The notes below the pieces were generated by a model that did not search any database, was not told where the DNA came from, and worked only from the letters and a program-made list of their open reading frames with translations. Shown one piece after another: positions 51,994 through 60,408 of a stretch of 64,000 nucleotides of DNA. The stretch comes from Rubellimicrobium arenae (GTDB lineage Bacteria; Pseudomonadota; Alphaproteobacteria; Rhodobacterales; Rhodobacteraceae): positions 62,001-126,000 of the forward strand of contig NZ_JAFMSS010000004.1 of the NCBI RefSeq assembly GCF_017916295.1, given 5' to 3'. The position numbers and the translations under genes are program-made. Within the stretch, counting starts at the first letter, position 1; each line of letters begins with the position of its first letter.

Positions 51994-53430
51994 ATGACTG
52001 TTCAATTCGACACGCAGATGCTGATCGGCCATGCCTTCGAGGCGGGCACGGAAGGGGAGGAGACGATCCTCAACCCCCGGACGGGCGAGACCATCCTGAA
52101 GCTGCCCGAGGCGGGGGCCGCGCAGATCGACCGGGCGGTGCAGGCGGCGCGCACGGCCTTTGGCACCTGGTCGCGCACCACGCCGGGGCAGCGGTCGAAC
52201 CTGCTCCTCAAGATCGCGGACCGGATCGAGGCCGAGGCCGAGGAGTTCGCGCGGCTCGAGGCGATGAACACCGGCAAGCCGATCAACGCGATGCTGAACG
52301 ACGAGATCCCGGCCATCGTGGACTGCTACCGGTTCTTTGCAGGGGCGGCGCGCAACATGCACGGGGCGCTGGCGGGCGAATACCTGCCCGGCCACACCAG
52401 CATGATCCGGCGCGACCCGATCGGGGTCGTGGCCTCGATCGCGCCCTGGAACTACCCGCTGATGATGATGGCCTGGAAGCTGGCCCCGGCGCTGGCGGGC
52501 GGCAACTGCGTGGTGATGAAGCCCAGCGAGCAGACGCCGCTGACCGCGCTGAAGCTGGCGAGGATCCTGGCCGAGATCCTGCCCGAGGGGGTGGTGAACA
52601 TCGTCGTGGGGCAGGGCGGGTCGGTGGGCAACACGCTCATCAACCATCCGGGCATCGACATGGTGTCGATCACCGGCGACGTGGCCACGGGCAAGAAGGT
52701 GCTCCAGGCGGCCAGCAAGGGCGTGAAGCGCACGCATCTGGAGCTGGGCGGCAAGGCCCCGGTCATCGTCTTCGACGACGCCGACCTGGAGCGGGTGGTG
52801 AACGGGCTCAGGGCCTTCAGCTTCTACAACGCCGGGCAGGACTGCACGGCCGCCTGCCGGGTCTATGCGGGCCACGGCATCCACGACAGGCTGGTGGCCG
52901 AGCTGGCGGCGGCCGCGGCCTCGATCACCTTCGCCGAGCCGGACGACAGCGTGAACGAGATGCCGCCGCTGATCTCGCTGCGGCAGCGCGACCGGGTGGC
53001 GAGCTTCGTGAGCCGCGCCAGCGAGCAGAAGCACATGGAGGTGGTCACGGGGGGCGGGATGCCCGAAGGGCCGGGCTTCTACTACAAGCCCACCGTGATC
53101 GCGGGCGCCCGGCAGGAGGACGAGATCGTCCAGCGCGAGGTCTTTGGCCCCGTCGTGTCGGTCACGCGCTTCGACGACGCGGAGCAGGCGATCCAATGGG
53201 CGAACGACAGCCAGTACGGGCTCGCCTCCTCGGTCTGGACGCAGGACGTGGGCAAGGCCATGCAGGTGGCGAGCCGCCTGCAATACGGCTGCACCTGGGT
53301 GAACACCCACTTCGTGCTGGTCAACGAGATGCCCCATGGCGGCCTCAAGCAGTCCGGCTACGGCAAGGACATGTCGGTCTACGCCCTGGAGGACTACACC
53401 GCCGTCCGCCACGTGATGATCGCCCACTGA
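51994..53430 (+). CDS. patD: gamma-aminobutyraldehyde dehydrogenase
   Basis: PatD oxidises 4-aminobutanal, from putrescine deamination, to GABA with NAD. The 478-residue aldehyde dehydrogenase resembles E. coli PatD closely along its length: EIPAIVDCYRFFAGAARNMHG, GEYLPGHTSMIRRDPIGVVA, the catalytic glutamate in HLELGGKAPVIV and the cysteine in NAGQDCTAACRVYAG. The C-terminus YGKDMSVYALEDYT is also PatD-like. It sits right after the polyamine importer, and GGGAGA precedes the start. Together these identify the substrate with good confidence. Confidence 0.92.
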   Translation: MTVQFDTQMLIGHAFEAGTEGEETILNPRTGETILKLPEAGAAQIDRAVQAARTAFGTWSRTTPGQRSNLLLKIADRIEAEAEEFARLEAMNTGKPINAMLNDEIPAIVDCYRFFAGAARNMHGALAGEYLPGHTSMIRRDPIGVVASIAPWNYPLMMMAWKLAPALAGGNCVVMKPSEQTPLTALKLARILAEILPEGVVNIVVGQGGSVGNTLINHPGIDMVSITGDVATGKKVLQAASKGVKRTHLELGGKAPVIVFDDADLERVVNGLRAFSFYNAGQDCTAACRVYAGHGIHDRLVAELAAAAASITFAEPDDSVNEMPPLISLRQRDRVASFVSRASEQKHMEVVTGGGMPEGPGFYYKPTVIAGARQEDEIVQREVFGPVVSVTRFDDAEQAIQWANDSQYGLASSVWTQDVGKAMQVASRLQYGCTWVNTHFVLVNEMPHGGLKQSGYGKDMSVYALEDYTAVRHVMIAH

Positions 53431-53437
53431 GCCTGTG

Positions 53438-53476
53438 TTGACACTCGGTCCGCCCAGGCGAACAGTCGGGCGGACC
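53438..53476 (+). promoter_or_regulatory. promoter overlapped by a 9-bp inverted repeat
   Basis: TTGACA (53438-53443) and AACAGT (53461-53466) are spaced 17 bp apart, predicting transcription near 53473. A perfect inverted repeat, GGTCCGCCC (53447-53455) and GGGCGGACC (53468-53476), overlaps the spacer and the start region with arms 21 bp apart centre to centre. That geometry suits a dimeric repressor. It could also form an RNA hairpin ending the patD transcript, but no T tract follows. Confidence 0.5.
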
Positions 53477-53497
53477 ACAGGGAATGGAAGACCGACA

Positions 53498-54859
53498 ATG
53501 CCCGCCAATCTGACGCTCGACTCCCTCCGCGCGGCCGTGGAGGCCGGGGAGATCGACACCGTCCTTTGCTGCGTCTGCGACATGCAGGGGCGCCTGATGG
53601 GAAAGCGATTCCATGCGCGCCATTTCCTGGACGGCGGGTACGAGGAAACGCACGGCTGCAACTACCTCCTCGCGCTTGACGTGGAGATGGCGACGGTGCC
53701 GGGCTACAAGTCGGCCTCCTGGGAGAAGGGCTACGGCGACTTCGTCCACAAGCCGGACCTGGCCACGCTGCGCCGCGCCCCCTGGCTGCCGGGCACGGCG
53801 ATGGTGATGGCGGACTTCCTCGACCACCACGGGGAGCCGGTCGCCCACGCGCCGCGCAACGTCCTGAAGCGCCAGGTCGAGCGGGCGCGCGCCCTGGGCC
53901 TGGAGCCGATGATGGCGACGGAGCTGGAGTTCTTCCTGTTCGAGGAAAGCTTCGAGCAGCTCTGGGACACGGGCTACCGGACGATGACGCCGGTCGTGCG
54001 CTACAACAACGATTACGGGATCTTCGCCTCCTCGCGCGAGGAGGCGGTGATGCGGCCGCTGCGGAACACGCTGTTCGCGGCGGGCATCCCCGTCGAGAAC
54101 AGCAAGGGCGAGGCCGAGGCCGGGCAGGAGGAGATCAACATCCGGTATTCGGATGCTCTCGATACCGCCGACATGCATTCCATCGTCAAGACCGCGACCA
54201 AGGAGATCGCGCACAGCCAGGGGCGGTCGGTGACCTTCATGGCCAAGTACGCGACCGACCGGGCGGGGTCGTCCTCGCACATCCACCAGTCGCTGTGGCG
54301 GAACGGGGAGAACGCCTTCCGCGACCCGGAGGCGGAGCACGGGATGTCGGCGCTGATGCGGAGCTACCTGGCCGGCCTTCTGGCCCATGCGGGGGAGTGC
54401 ACGTATTTCCTGGCCCCCAACGTCAACAGCTACAAGCGGTTCACCGTGGGGATGTTCGCGCCGACCAAGGCGGTCTGGTCCACCGACAACCGCACGGCGG
54501 GCTACCGCGTCTGCGGCGAGGGCACCAAGGGCGTCCGGGTCGAGTGCCGGGTCGGCGGGGCGGACCTGAACCCCTACCTCGCGCTGGCGGCGCAGCTCGC
54601 GGCCGGGCTGTCGGGCATCGAGCAGGGGCTGGAGCTGGAGCCCGAGCTGTCGGGCGACATGTACCACGCCGAAGCCGCGCGGGAGATCCCCCGGACCCTG
54701 CGCGACGCCGCCGTGGCGCTGAACGCGTCCGAGATGCTGCGGACGGCGATGGGCGACGACGTGGTGGACCATTACGTCCACGCCGCCCGCTGGGAGATCG
54801 CCGAGTCCGACCGGCTCGTCACCGACATCGAGCTCAGGCGCGGGTTCGAGCGGCTGTGA
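53498..54859 (+). CDS. glutamine synthetase family ligase, probable gamma-glutamylputrescine synthetase
   Basis: A 453-residue glutamine-synthetase-fold enzyme. The catalytic C-terminal domain has ATELEFFLFEE, the ATP-binding AGSSSHIHQSLW and NSYKRFTVGMFAPT, and RVECRVGGADLNPYL with the active-site arginine. The N-terminal domain has VLCCVCDMQGRLMGKRF. It resembles PuuA rather than GlnA and lies next to patD and a polyamine importer, so gamma-glutamylation of putrescine or another amine is inferred. The start at 53498 was chosen because the upstream 21 codons cover the promoter-like element. Confidence 0.9.
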   Translation: MPANLTLDSLRAAVEAGEIDTVLCCVCDMQGRLMGKRFHARHFLDGGYEETHGCNYLLALDVEMATVPGYKSASWEKGYGDFVHKPDLATLRRAPWLPGTAMVMADFLDHHGEPVAHAPRNVLKRQVERARALGLEPMMATELEFFLFEESFEQLWDTGYRTMTPVVRYNNDYGIFASSREEAVMRPLRNTLFAAGIPVENSKGEAEAGQEEINIRYSDALDTADMHSIVKTATKEIAHSQGRSVTFMAKYATDRAGSSSHIHQSLWRNGENAFRDPEAEHGMSALMRSYLAGLLAHAGECTYFLAPNVNSYKRFTVGMFAPTKAVWSTDNRTAGYRVCGEGTKGVRVECRVGGADLNPYLALAAQLAAGLSGIEQGLELEPELSGDMYHAEAAREIPRTLRDAAVALNASEMLRTAMGDDVVDHYVHAARWEIAESDRLVTDIELRRGFERL

Positions 54860-54860
54860 C

Positions 54861-55241
54861 ATGATCCGGGGCCTCGACCACGTGGTCCTGACGGTGCGCG
54901 ACCCCGAGCGCGCGGCGGCCTTCTACGCCCGGGTCCTTGGCCTGGATCATGTGCGGTTCGGCGACGGGCGGCACGCGCTGCGGTTCGGCGCGCAGAAGAT
55001 CAACCTGCACCGGCTGGGGCAGGAAACGCGCAACCACGCCTGCATCGGCTCGGGCGACCTGTGCCTGGTCACCGACTGGCCGGTCGATGCGACTTTAGAC
55101 CATCTGGCCCGTCACGGCGTGGACGTCGTAGAGGGGCCGGCAACGAAGGACGGGGCTCTCGGTCCGGTCACCTCGGTCTATTTCCGGGACGAGGACGGCA
55201 ACCTGATCGAGATCGCCCGCTACGACGAGGGACTGGAATGA
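54861..55241 (+). CDS. VOC family protein (glyoxalase/dioxygenase fold)
   Basis: A 126-residue vicinal-oxygen-chelate protein. It starts with DHVVLTVRDPERAAAFYARVLG, the first beta-alpha-beta-beta-beta module, and ends with VYFRDEDGNLIEIARYD, whose Glu is a metal ligand. Metal ligands likely include His7 and Glu near 117. It starts 1 bp after the ligase stop and overlaps the next dehydrogenase by ATGA, so it belongs to the amine/aldehyde pathway. The reaction is unknown. It contains a rare TTA and a GTA codon. Confidence 0.88.
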   Translation: MIRGLDHVVLTVRDPERAAAFYARVLGLDHVRFGDGRHALRFGAQKINLHRLGQETRNHACIGSGDLCLVTDWPVDATLDHLARHGVDVVEGPATKDGALGPVTSVYFRDEDGNLIEIARYDEGLE

Positions 55242-56620
55242 CCGTGATCCGATGCGTCTCGCCCGTGAACGGCGAGGTTTACGCGGAACGTGAGGCGCTG
55301 ACGCCCGAGCAGGCGACGGCTGGCGTGGAGCGGGCGCGCGCGGCGCAGGGGGCCTGGGCGGCCCGGCCCCTGGAGGAGCGCATCGCCCTGGTGCAGGAGG
55401 GCGTGAAGCGCCTGAACGGCCTCAAGGACCGCGTGGTCGAGGAGCTGGCCTGGCAGATGGGCCGCCCGGTCCGCTACGGCGGCGAGTTCGGCGGCCTGAA
55501 CGAGCGGGCGGCCTACATGGGCGGCATCGCCGCCGAGGCGCTGGCCCCGATGGTGGCCGAGGACTCCGACCGCTTCGAGCGGCGGATCGAGCGGGCGCCG
55601 GTGGGCGTGGTCTTCGTCATCGCGCCCTGGAACTACCCCTACCTGACCTCGTGCAACACCATCATCCCGGCGCTGATCGCGGGGAACAGCGTGATCCACA
55701 AGTCGGCGTCCCAGACCCTGCTGGTGGGCGAGCGCTGGGCCGAGGCCTTTGACGGGCTGCTGCCCCCGGGCGTGTTCCAGAACGTCGTGCTGGACCACGA
55801 GGGGACCGAAGGGCTGATCCGGGCCCGGAGCTTCGGCTTCGTCAACTTCACCGGCAGCGTGGCGGGCGGCGCGGCCATCGAGCGGGCGGCGGCGGGGACC
55901 TTCACGCCGCTGGGGCTGGAGCTGGGCGGCAAGGACCCGGGCTACGTCATGGAGGACGCCGACCTCGACTGGGCGGTGGACGTGCTGATGGACGGCGCGA
56001 TGTTCAACGCCGGCCAGTGCTGCTGCGGCATCGAGCGGATCTACGTGCACCGCAGCCTGTACGACGGCTTCCTCGACCGGGCGGTGGCCTGGACCAAGCA
56101 GCTGAAGCTGGGCAATCCGCTGGAGGTGTCGACCTCCATCGGGCCGATGGCGAACCGGCGCTTTGCCGACACCGTGCGGGCGCAGACCGCCGAGGCGGTG
56201 GCCGCGGGCGCGACCCCGCTGATCGGCCGGGAGGTGTTCCCGGAGGACGACGGCGGCACCTACCTTTCGCCGCAGATCCTGGTGAACGTGGACCATTCCA
56301 TGCGCGTGATGCGCGAGGAAAGCTTTGGCCCCGTGGTCGGCGTCATGCCGGTCGACGGCGACGAGCAGGCGCTGCAGCTGATGAACGATTCGCCCTATGG
56401 GCTCACGGCCTCGCTCTGGACGCAGGACGCCGAACGCGCGGCGCGGCTGGGGCGGCGGATCGACACCGGGTCGGTCTACATGAACCGGGCCGACTACCTG
56501 GACCCCGCGCTCTGCTGGACGGGCACCAAGGACACGGGCCGCGGGGCGGCGCTGTCGGTGCTGGGCTATCACAGCGTGACGCGGCCCCGGTCCTATCATT
56601 TCCGCAAGGCGAAGGGCTGA
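55238..56620 (+). CDS. aldehyde dehydrogenase, second copy in the polyamine cluster
   Basis: A 460-residue NAD(P)-dependent aldehyde dehydrogenase, distinct from PatD. The catalytic glutamate is in GLELGGKDPGYV and the cysteine in FNAGQCCCGIERIYV, with three cysteines in a row. VVFVIAPWNYPYLTSCN binds cofactor. The C-terminal tail is shortened to YHSVTRPRSYHF. It resembles enzymes acting on small aldehydes such as succinate semialdehyde or betaine aldehyde; the substrate is not determinable here. The VOC gene overlaps it and an iron alcohol dehydrogenase follows 30 bp downstream. Confidence 0.9.
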   Translation: MTVIRCVSPVNGEVYAEREALTPEQATAGVERARAAQGAWAARPLEERIALVQEGVKRLNGLKDRVVEELAWQMGRPVRYGGEFGGLNERAAYMGGIAAEALAPMVAEDSDRFERRIERAPVGVVFVIAPWNYPYLTSCNTIIPALIAGNSVIHKSASQTLLVGERWAEAFDGLLPPGVFQNVVLDHEGTEGLIRARSFGFVNFTGSVAGGAAIERAAAGTFTPLGLELGGKDPGYVMEDADLDWAVDVLMDGAMFNAGQCCCGIERIYVHRSLYDGFLDRAVAWTKQLKLGNPLEVSTSIGPMANRRFADTVRAQTAEAVAAGATPLIGREVFPEDDGGTYLSPQILVNVDHSMRVMREESFGPVVGVMPVDGDEQALQLMNDSPYGLTASLWTQDAERAARLGRRIDTGSVYMNRADYLDPALCWTGTKDTGRGAALSVLGYHSVTRPRSYHFRKAKG

Positions 56621-56650
56621 GATGGCCCGCGCAGACTTCAAGGTGACGGC

Positions 56651-57796
56651 ATGACCCTGACGGCCAACTGGTCCTATCCCACCCGCGTCCTGTTCGGCGC
56701 GGGCCGCATCTCCGAGCTGGGGGCGGCCTGCGCCGAAGCCGGCATCACGCGGCCCCTGCTGGTCACCGACCGGGGGCTGCGGGACATGGACATCACGCGC
56801 CGCGCGCTGGACCTGCTGGACCAGGCGGGGCTGGGGCGGGCGATCTTCGCCGAGGTGGACCCCAACCCGACCGACCGCAACCTGGCGGACGGGCTGCGCG
56901 CCTACCGCGAGGGCGGGCACGACGGCGTGGTCGCCTTTGGTGGCGGCTCGGGGCTCGACCTCGGCAAGATGGTGGCCTTCATGTCCGGGCAGACGCGGCC
57001 CGTCTGGGACTTCGAGGACATCGGCGACTGGTGGACGCGGGCCGACGCCAATGGCATCGCGCCCATCGTGGCGGTGCCGACGACCGCCGGGACGGGGTCC
57101 GAGGTGGGCCGGGCGAGCGTCATCACCAATTCGCAGACCCATGTGAAGAAGATCATCTTCCACCCCAAGGTGCTGCCGCGCGTCACCATCTGCGACCCCG
57201 AGCTGACGCTGGGCCTGCCGCCCGCCGTCACCGCCGGGACGGGCATGGACGCCTTCGCGCATTGCCTGGAGGCCTACTGCTCGCCGTTCTTCCACCCCAT
57301 GAGCGCGGGCATCGCGCTGGAAGGGATGCGGCTCGTGAACGAATACCTGCCGCGCGCCTTCCGGGACGGCAGCGACCTCGAGGCGCGGGCGAACATGATG
57401 GCGGCGGGGTCGATGGGCGCGGTGGCGTTCCAGAAGGGCCTGGGCGCCGTGCACGCCCTGAGCCATCCGGTCGGCGCGAACTACAACACCCACCACGGCA
57501 CCACGAACGCGGTGGTCATGCCCGCCGTGCTGCGCTTCAACCGCGCGGCAGTCGAGGACAAGCTGGCGCGTGCGGCGGCCTACCTGGGCATCGCGGGCGG
57601 GTTCGACGGGTTCCTGGCGCGCGTCGAGGAGCTGAACGGACTTCTGGGCATCCCCAAGGGGCTGGAGGCCCTGGGCGTCGAGGCGGCGCGCATCCCGGAG
57701 CTGGCCGCGCAGGCGATCCAGGACCCCAGCGCCGGCGGCAACCCCGTCGCGCTCACCCAGGAGAACACCGAGGCGCTGTTCGCCGACGCCATGTGA
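56651..57796 (+). CDS. iron-containing alcohol dehydrogenase
   Basis: A 381-residue group III (Fe-ADH) enzyme. It has the NAD-binding GGGSGLDLGKMVAF near 96-109 and the metal-binding segments TGMDAFAHCLEAYCS and HALSHPVGANYNTHHG, which supply one Asp and three His. Such enzymes interconvert alcohols and aldehydes, for example 4-hydroxybutyrate or aminoalcohols. It is the last gene of the cluster and ends at a strong terminator. Confidence 0.93.
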   Translation: MTLTANWSYPTRVLFGAGRISELGAACAEAGITRPLLVTDRGLRDMDITRRALDLLDQAGLGRAIFAEVDPNPTDRNLADGLRAYREGGHDGVVAFGGGSGLDLGKMVAFMSGQTRPVWDFEDIGDWWTRADANGIAPIVAVPTTAGTGSEVGRASVITNSQTHVKKIIFHPKVLPRVTICDPELTLGLPPAVTAGTGMDAFAHCLEAYCSPFFHPMSAGIALEGMRLVNEYLPRAFRDGSDLEARANMMAAGSMGAVAFQKGLGAVHALSHPVGANYNTHHGTTNAVVMPAVLRFNRAAVEDKLARAAAYLGIAGGFDGFLARVEELNGLLGIPKGLEALGVEAARIPELAAQAIQDPSAGGNPVALTQENTEALFADAM

Positions 57797-57827
57797 GCCG
57801 AGGCCGGGCCTGAGGTCCGAGCTCTGG

Positions 57828-57857
57828 GGGGCCTGCCGGGACACCGCGGCAGGCCCC
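57828..57857. terminator. terminator between convergent genes
   Basis: A perfect 11-bp stem (GGGGCCTGCCG / CGGCAGGCCCC) with an 8-nt loop sits 32 bp after the alcohol dehydrogenase stop and 22 bp from the convergent SH3-protein stop. It probably ends transcription from both sides; T tracts are short (TTC). Confidence 0.65.
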
Positions 57858-57878
57858 TTCACGCCCGGGGCGCGCGAC

Positions 57879-58523
57879 CTAGCGGACGATGTAGACGATC
57901 TGCCGGTTCGACGGGTCCACCACGACCGGCAGCCCGTTGACGTAAAGATAGCCGTAATTCGTGCCGGGGATGGGAACGACCTCGACCTCGGCGGGGATGC
58001 CGGCGCCCAGGACGACCTCGCCGTTCAGGTAGACGGGGTCGAGGGGGTTGTCGCGGACATAGGTCACGGCCGCGTCGTCGGCGGCGATGGCCGAGCCCGT
58101 CGCCGCCCCGAGGATCGCCCCCGCCGCCAGCGCCGCCGGCCCCCCGACCAGCGCCGCGCCGAGCGCCGCGCCCCCCACGGCGCCCGCGCCCGTGGCCTCG
58201 CCCTCGGCGCTCAGGGATTCGATCTGGAGCTGCTCCCGGTAGTCGTAGAGCACGACGGGCTGCGCCTCGAGCGTGGCGGTGAGATATTCCCCGGCGGCCC
58301 AGCCCAGCGTGCCGCCGTAGTCCACCCGGCACCAGGTCGCGTCATCCAGGCAGCCGATGACCGCCACCTCACCGTTGGCGGGGATCAGGCCAACGATCTG
58401 CTGTTCGGGCCCGGGGCCGGAGCGGAGGTTCAGGTCGGTGGCGGCGACGGCGGGGATGTCCGCGAGGGCAGGGGTGGCGGCCACGAGGGCGGCCGCCAGC
58501 GCGAGCAGGGGGCGCGAGGTCAT
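57879..58523 (-). CDS. secreted SH3-domain protein with DUF1236-like C-terminus
   Basis: A 214-residue exported protein (signal peptide to ATPALADIPA). Residues 22-85 form a bacterial SH3 domain (NLRSGPGPEQQIVGLIP, then ATWCRVDYGGTLGWAAGEYL). A glycine/alanine-rich hydrophobic segment follows at 115-150. The C-terminus, VYLNGEVVLGAGIPAEVEVV and YGYLYVNGLPVVVDP, looks like DUF1236. Such proteins probably bind envelope polymers; the role is unknown. It ends at the shared terminator. GGAGAGAC is a strong ribosome binding site. Confidence 0.82.
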   Translation of the reverse strand: MTSRPLLALAAALVAATPALADIPAVAATDLNLRSGPGPEQQIVGLIPANGEVAVIGCLDDATWCRVDYGGTLGWAAGEYLTATLEAQPVVLYDYREQLQIESLSAEGEATGAGAVGGAALGAALVGGPAALAAGAILGAATGSAIAADDAAVTYVRDNPLDPVYLNGEVVLGAGIPAEVEVVPIPGTNYGYLYVNGLPVVVDPSNRQIVYIVR

Positions 58524-58624
58524 TCGGTCTCTCCTTGGAGGCGACGGGCGCGGGGGCCCGCCAGACCGGGGACAACGTCCACCTTACGGTTCGGTTCAGG
58601 GCGGCCGGGTCGAAGACCGGTCGG

Positions 58625-59074
58625 TCAGGAGGCGTCGGCGGCGCGGGCCGGGCGGGTCGGGGCGCCGGAGAGGCGGGCCGCGTCGCGCCGTTCCTTGAAG
58701 GCCAGCACGTCGGCCTGCATCACCCGGCGCTGCCGCCCCACCGACACCCAGGGGATGTCCCCGTCGTCCAGAAGGCGGGTCGCCTGCATCCGCGAGATGC
58801 CGAGGATGTCCGCCGCCTGCTGGACCGACAGGAGCGCCCCCGTCGGGATCAGCGTCACGCGGTTGCCGTCCGCCACCTGGGCCAGGAGTTCGACCACGAG
58901 TTCGGCAATGGCCGGTTCCAGTCGGACCAGCGTCCCGTTCGAGGTGCGCAGCAGCACGGAGCCGTTTTCGGTCCGGGACGCGGCGAGGGTCGTCGCCACG
59001 CCGGTCGCATTGGCCATCTCCGCCTGCGTGGGGAGACGGCGAGACAGTTCCAGCACCTTACCCCTCAGGGTCAT
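58625..59074 (-). CDS. excisionase-family helix-turn-helix protein (antitoxin-like)
   Basis: A 149-residue DNA-binding protein. Residues 82-132 are a MerR-like excisionase HTH (LLSVQQAADILGISRMQATRLL, then VGRQRRVMQADVLAFKERRD). The N-terminal half has no recognised domain. This HTH type is common in antitoxins paired with PIN toxins, but no toxin gene adjoins it: the next gene on the strand encodes the SH3 protein. A standalone regulator is equally possible. Confidence 0.8.
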   Translation of the reverse strand: MTLRGKVLELSRRLPTQAEMANATGVATTLAASRTENGSVLLRTSNGTLVRLEPAIAELVVELLAQVADGNRVTLIPTGALLSVQQAADILGISRMQATRLLDDGDIPWVSVGRQRRVMQADVLAFKERRDAARLSGAPTRPARAADAS

Positions 59075-59443
59075 TCCGACCTCCGGCCATCAGGACCATG
59101 GACGGAAGGTAGACAGGGGGGACGATCCGATAAAGCGAGGGGCCGGAAACAGTCCAGAACCATCCACGAACAAATCACGCCAGGAAGGCCCCTGCGTGAC
59201 CGCGGGAGCCTTCTGGCGCCTCAGGGCTTGGGAGCCTTGGGTGCCGGCACCCCCCTTGGGACGAGGGTGCGGCGGGATCTGCTTCGGCCCGGCGAGGCCG
59301 AACGGCGCAGGTCCATTGGGGCGGGAAGAGGCGCCACGGGTCAAGCCGGGCCGGGATGCGGGCCGCTGGCTGCGCTGAATGGCGCTGACCGGGCCGCAGG
59401 GGCGGCGGCTTCTTGCCCAGGGCGCCCGCCGCGCCGCGCCGGA
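59075..59443. other. gene-poor gap with a 14-bp palindrome
   Basis: This 369-bp gap between the HTH and RTX genes shows no convincing gene. A perfect palindrome (GGGTGCCGGCACCC) lies at 59239-59252. The HTH gene promoter would be near its left end, where an AT-rich GATAAAG occurs about 55 bp upstream of the start. Short open frames here look like chance in GC-rich DNA. Confidence 0.5.
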
Positions 59444-60253
59444 TCAGAGCAGGACGTTGCCGGCGCCGATCTCGTCCGCGCCCTGGATGAAGACCTCGAA
59501 GTCGGCCCTGGCGTCGCCCGTCACGTCGGCCCGGACCAGGACGCCGTTCGCCGTGGCCTTCCACCAGACCGCGTGATCCCCGGGCGTGGTGTCGCCCCAG
59601 TGGAACCGGTCGTTGGCCGAGGTTTCGGGGCGGGCGTCGATGTCCCTCAGGTCGATGTCGTCCGTGGCCCGGGTGAAGTTGAGGATCACGTCATGGCGCG
59701 CGCCCACGGCGCTCTCGCTGGTGGCATGAAAGATGAAATCGTCGCCCTTGCCGTCCGTTCCGCCGATCAGCCGGTCCCGGCCCGCGCCGCCGTCCAAGAT
59801 GTCGTGCCCGGTGCCCGCGATCAGGCGGTCCGACCCGTCCCCGCCCAGCAGCCGGTCGTTCCCGGCGTTCCCCCGGAGCGTGTCGTTCCCCTTGTAGCCC
59901 TTGATGACCTCGCTGAAGTGGTTCCCGATCACCGTGTCGTCCTTGGACAGGATGCCCTTCAGGCCGCGGTCGAGCTGGTCCAGGGTCGTGCGCGCGCCCG
60001 AAAGCTGCAGGACCATGGTGCCGCCCTCGAAGAAGTCGACCCGTTCGGTGATCATCTGGCCGCCGGCGTCGTCGGCGAAGACCGTGAAGGTGAAGTCGTC
60101 GTCCGGCGATGCGAACATGATCTTGTAGCGATCGTTCCCGAGGTAGACCTGGTCGACGACCTCGGGATCGGCGTCGTCATCGTCCGGGAGCGGCGAATCG
60201 CTGATCATGTTCATGCCGTAGCCGGCGGTGTCGAAGATCTTCAGTAGCGCCAT
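59444..60253 (-). CDS. short RTX-like calcium-binding repeat protein
   Basis: A 269-residue protein with hemolysin-type nonapeptide repeats (GGxGxDxxx) at about residues 110-165: KGNDTLRGNAGNDRLLGG, DRLIAGTGHDILDGGAGRD and DRLIGGTDGKGDD. The N-terminal part (VDQVYLGNDRYKIMFASPDD) is beta-rich without a signal peptide. C-terminal DVTGDARADFEVFIQG is typical of serralysin/RTX ends. RTX proteins usually leave through type I secretion; no transporter is adjacent. No enzymatic domain is evident. Confidence 0.85.
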   Translation of the reverse strand: MALLKIFDTAGYGMNMISDSPLPDDDDADPEVVDQVYLGNDRYKIMFASPDDDFTFTVFADDAGGQMITERVDFFEGGTMVLQLSGARTTLDQLDRGLKGILSKDDTVIGNHFSEVIKGYKGNDTLRGNAGNDRLLGGDGSDRLIAGTGHDILDGGAGRDRLIGGTDGKGDDFIFHATSESAVGARHDVILNFTRATDDIDLRDIDARPETSANDRFHWGDTTPGDHAVWWKATANGVLVRADVTGDARADFEVFIQGADEIGAGNVLL

Positions 60254-60408
60254 GGGGGCGGGTGTCCTTGATGCCGTGCGTCAGTCCAGCGGCCCGAAGC
60301 CGGTCCGCCGCCCGCATCTTGGCGCAGGATTTCGGGCGATTCTAAGGCGATGCGAGCCGGAGGGGGCAGGATCGCCCGGGCGGCGCCATGGTCCCTCGGG
60401 TGGGGGGC

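Noticed and set aside
59090..59564. Short open frames in the gap before the RTX gene
   Set aside because: They overlap each other and the RTX gene, have no ribosome binding sites, and show Pro/Arg-rich chance composition.
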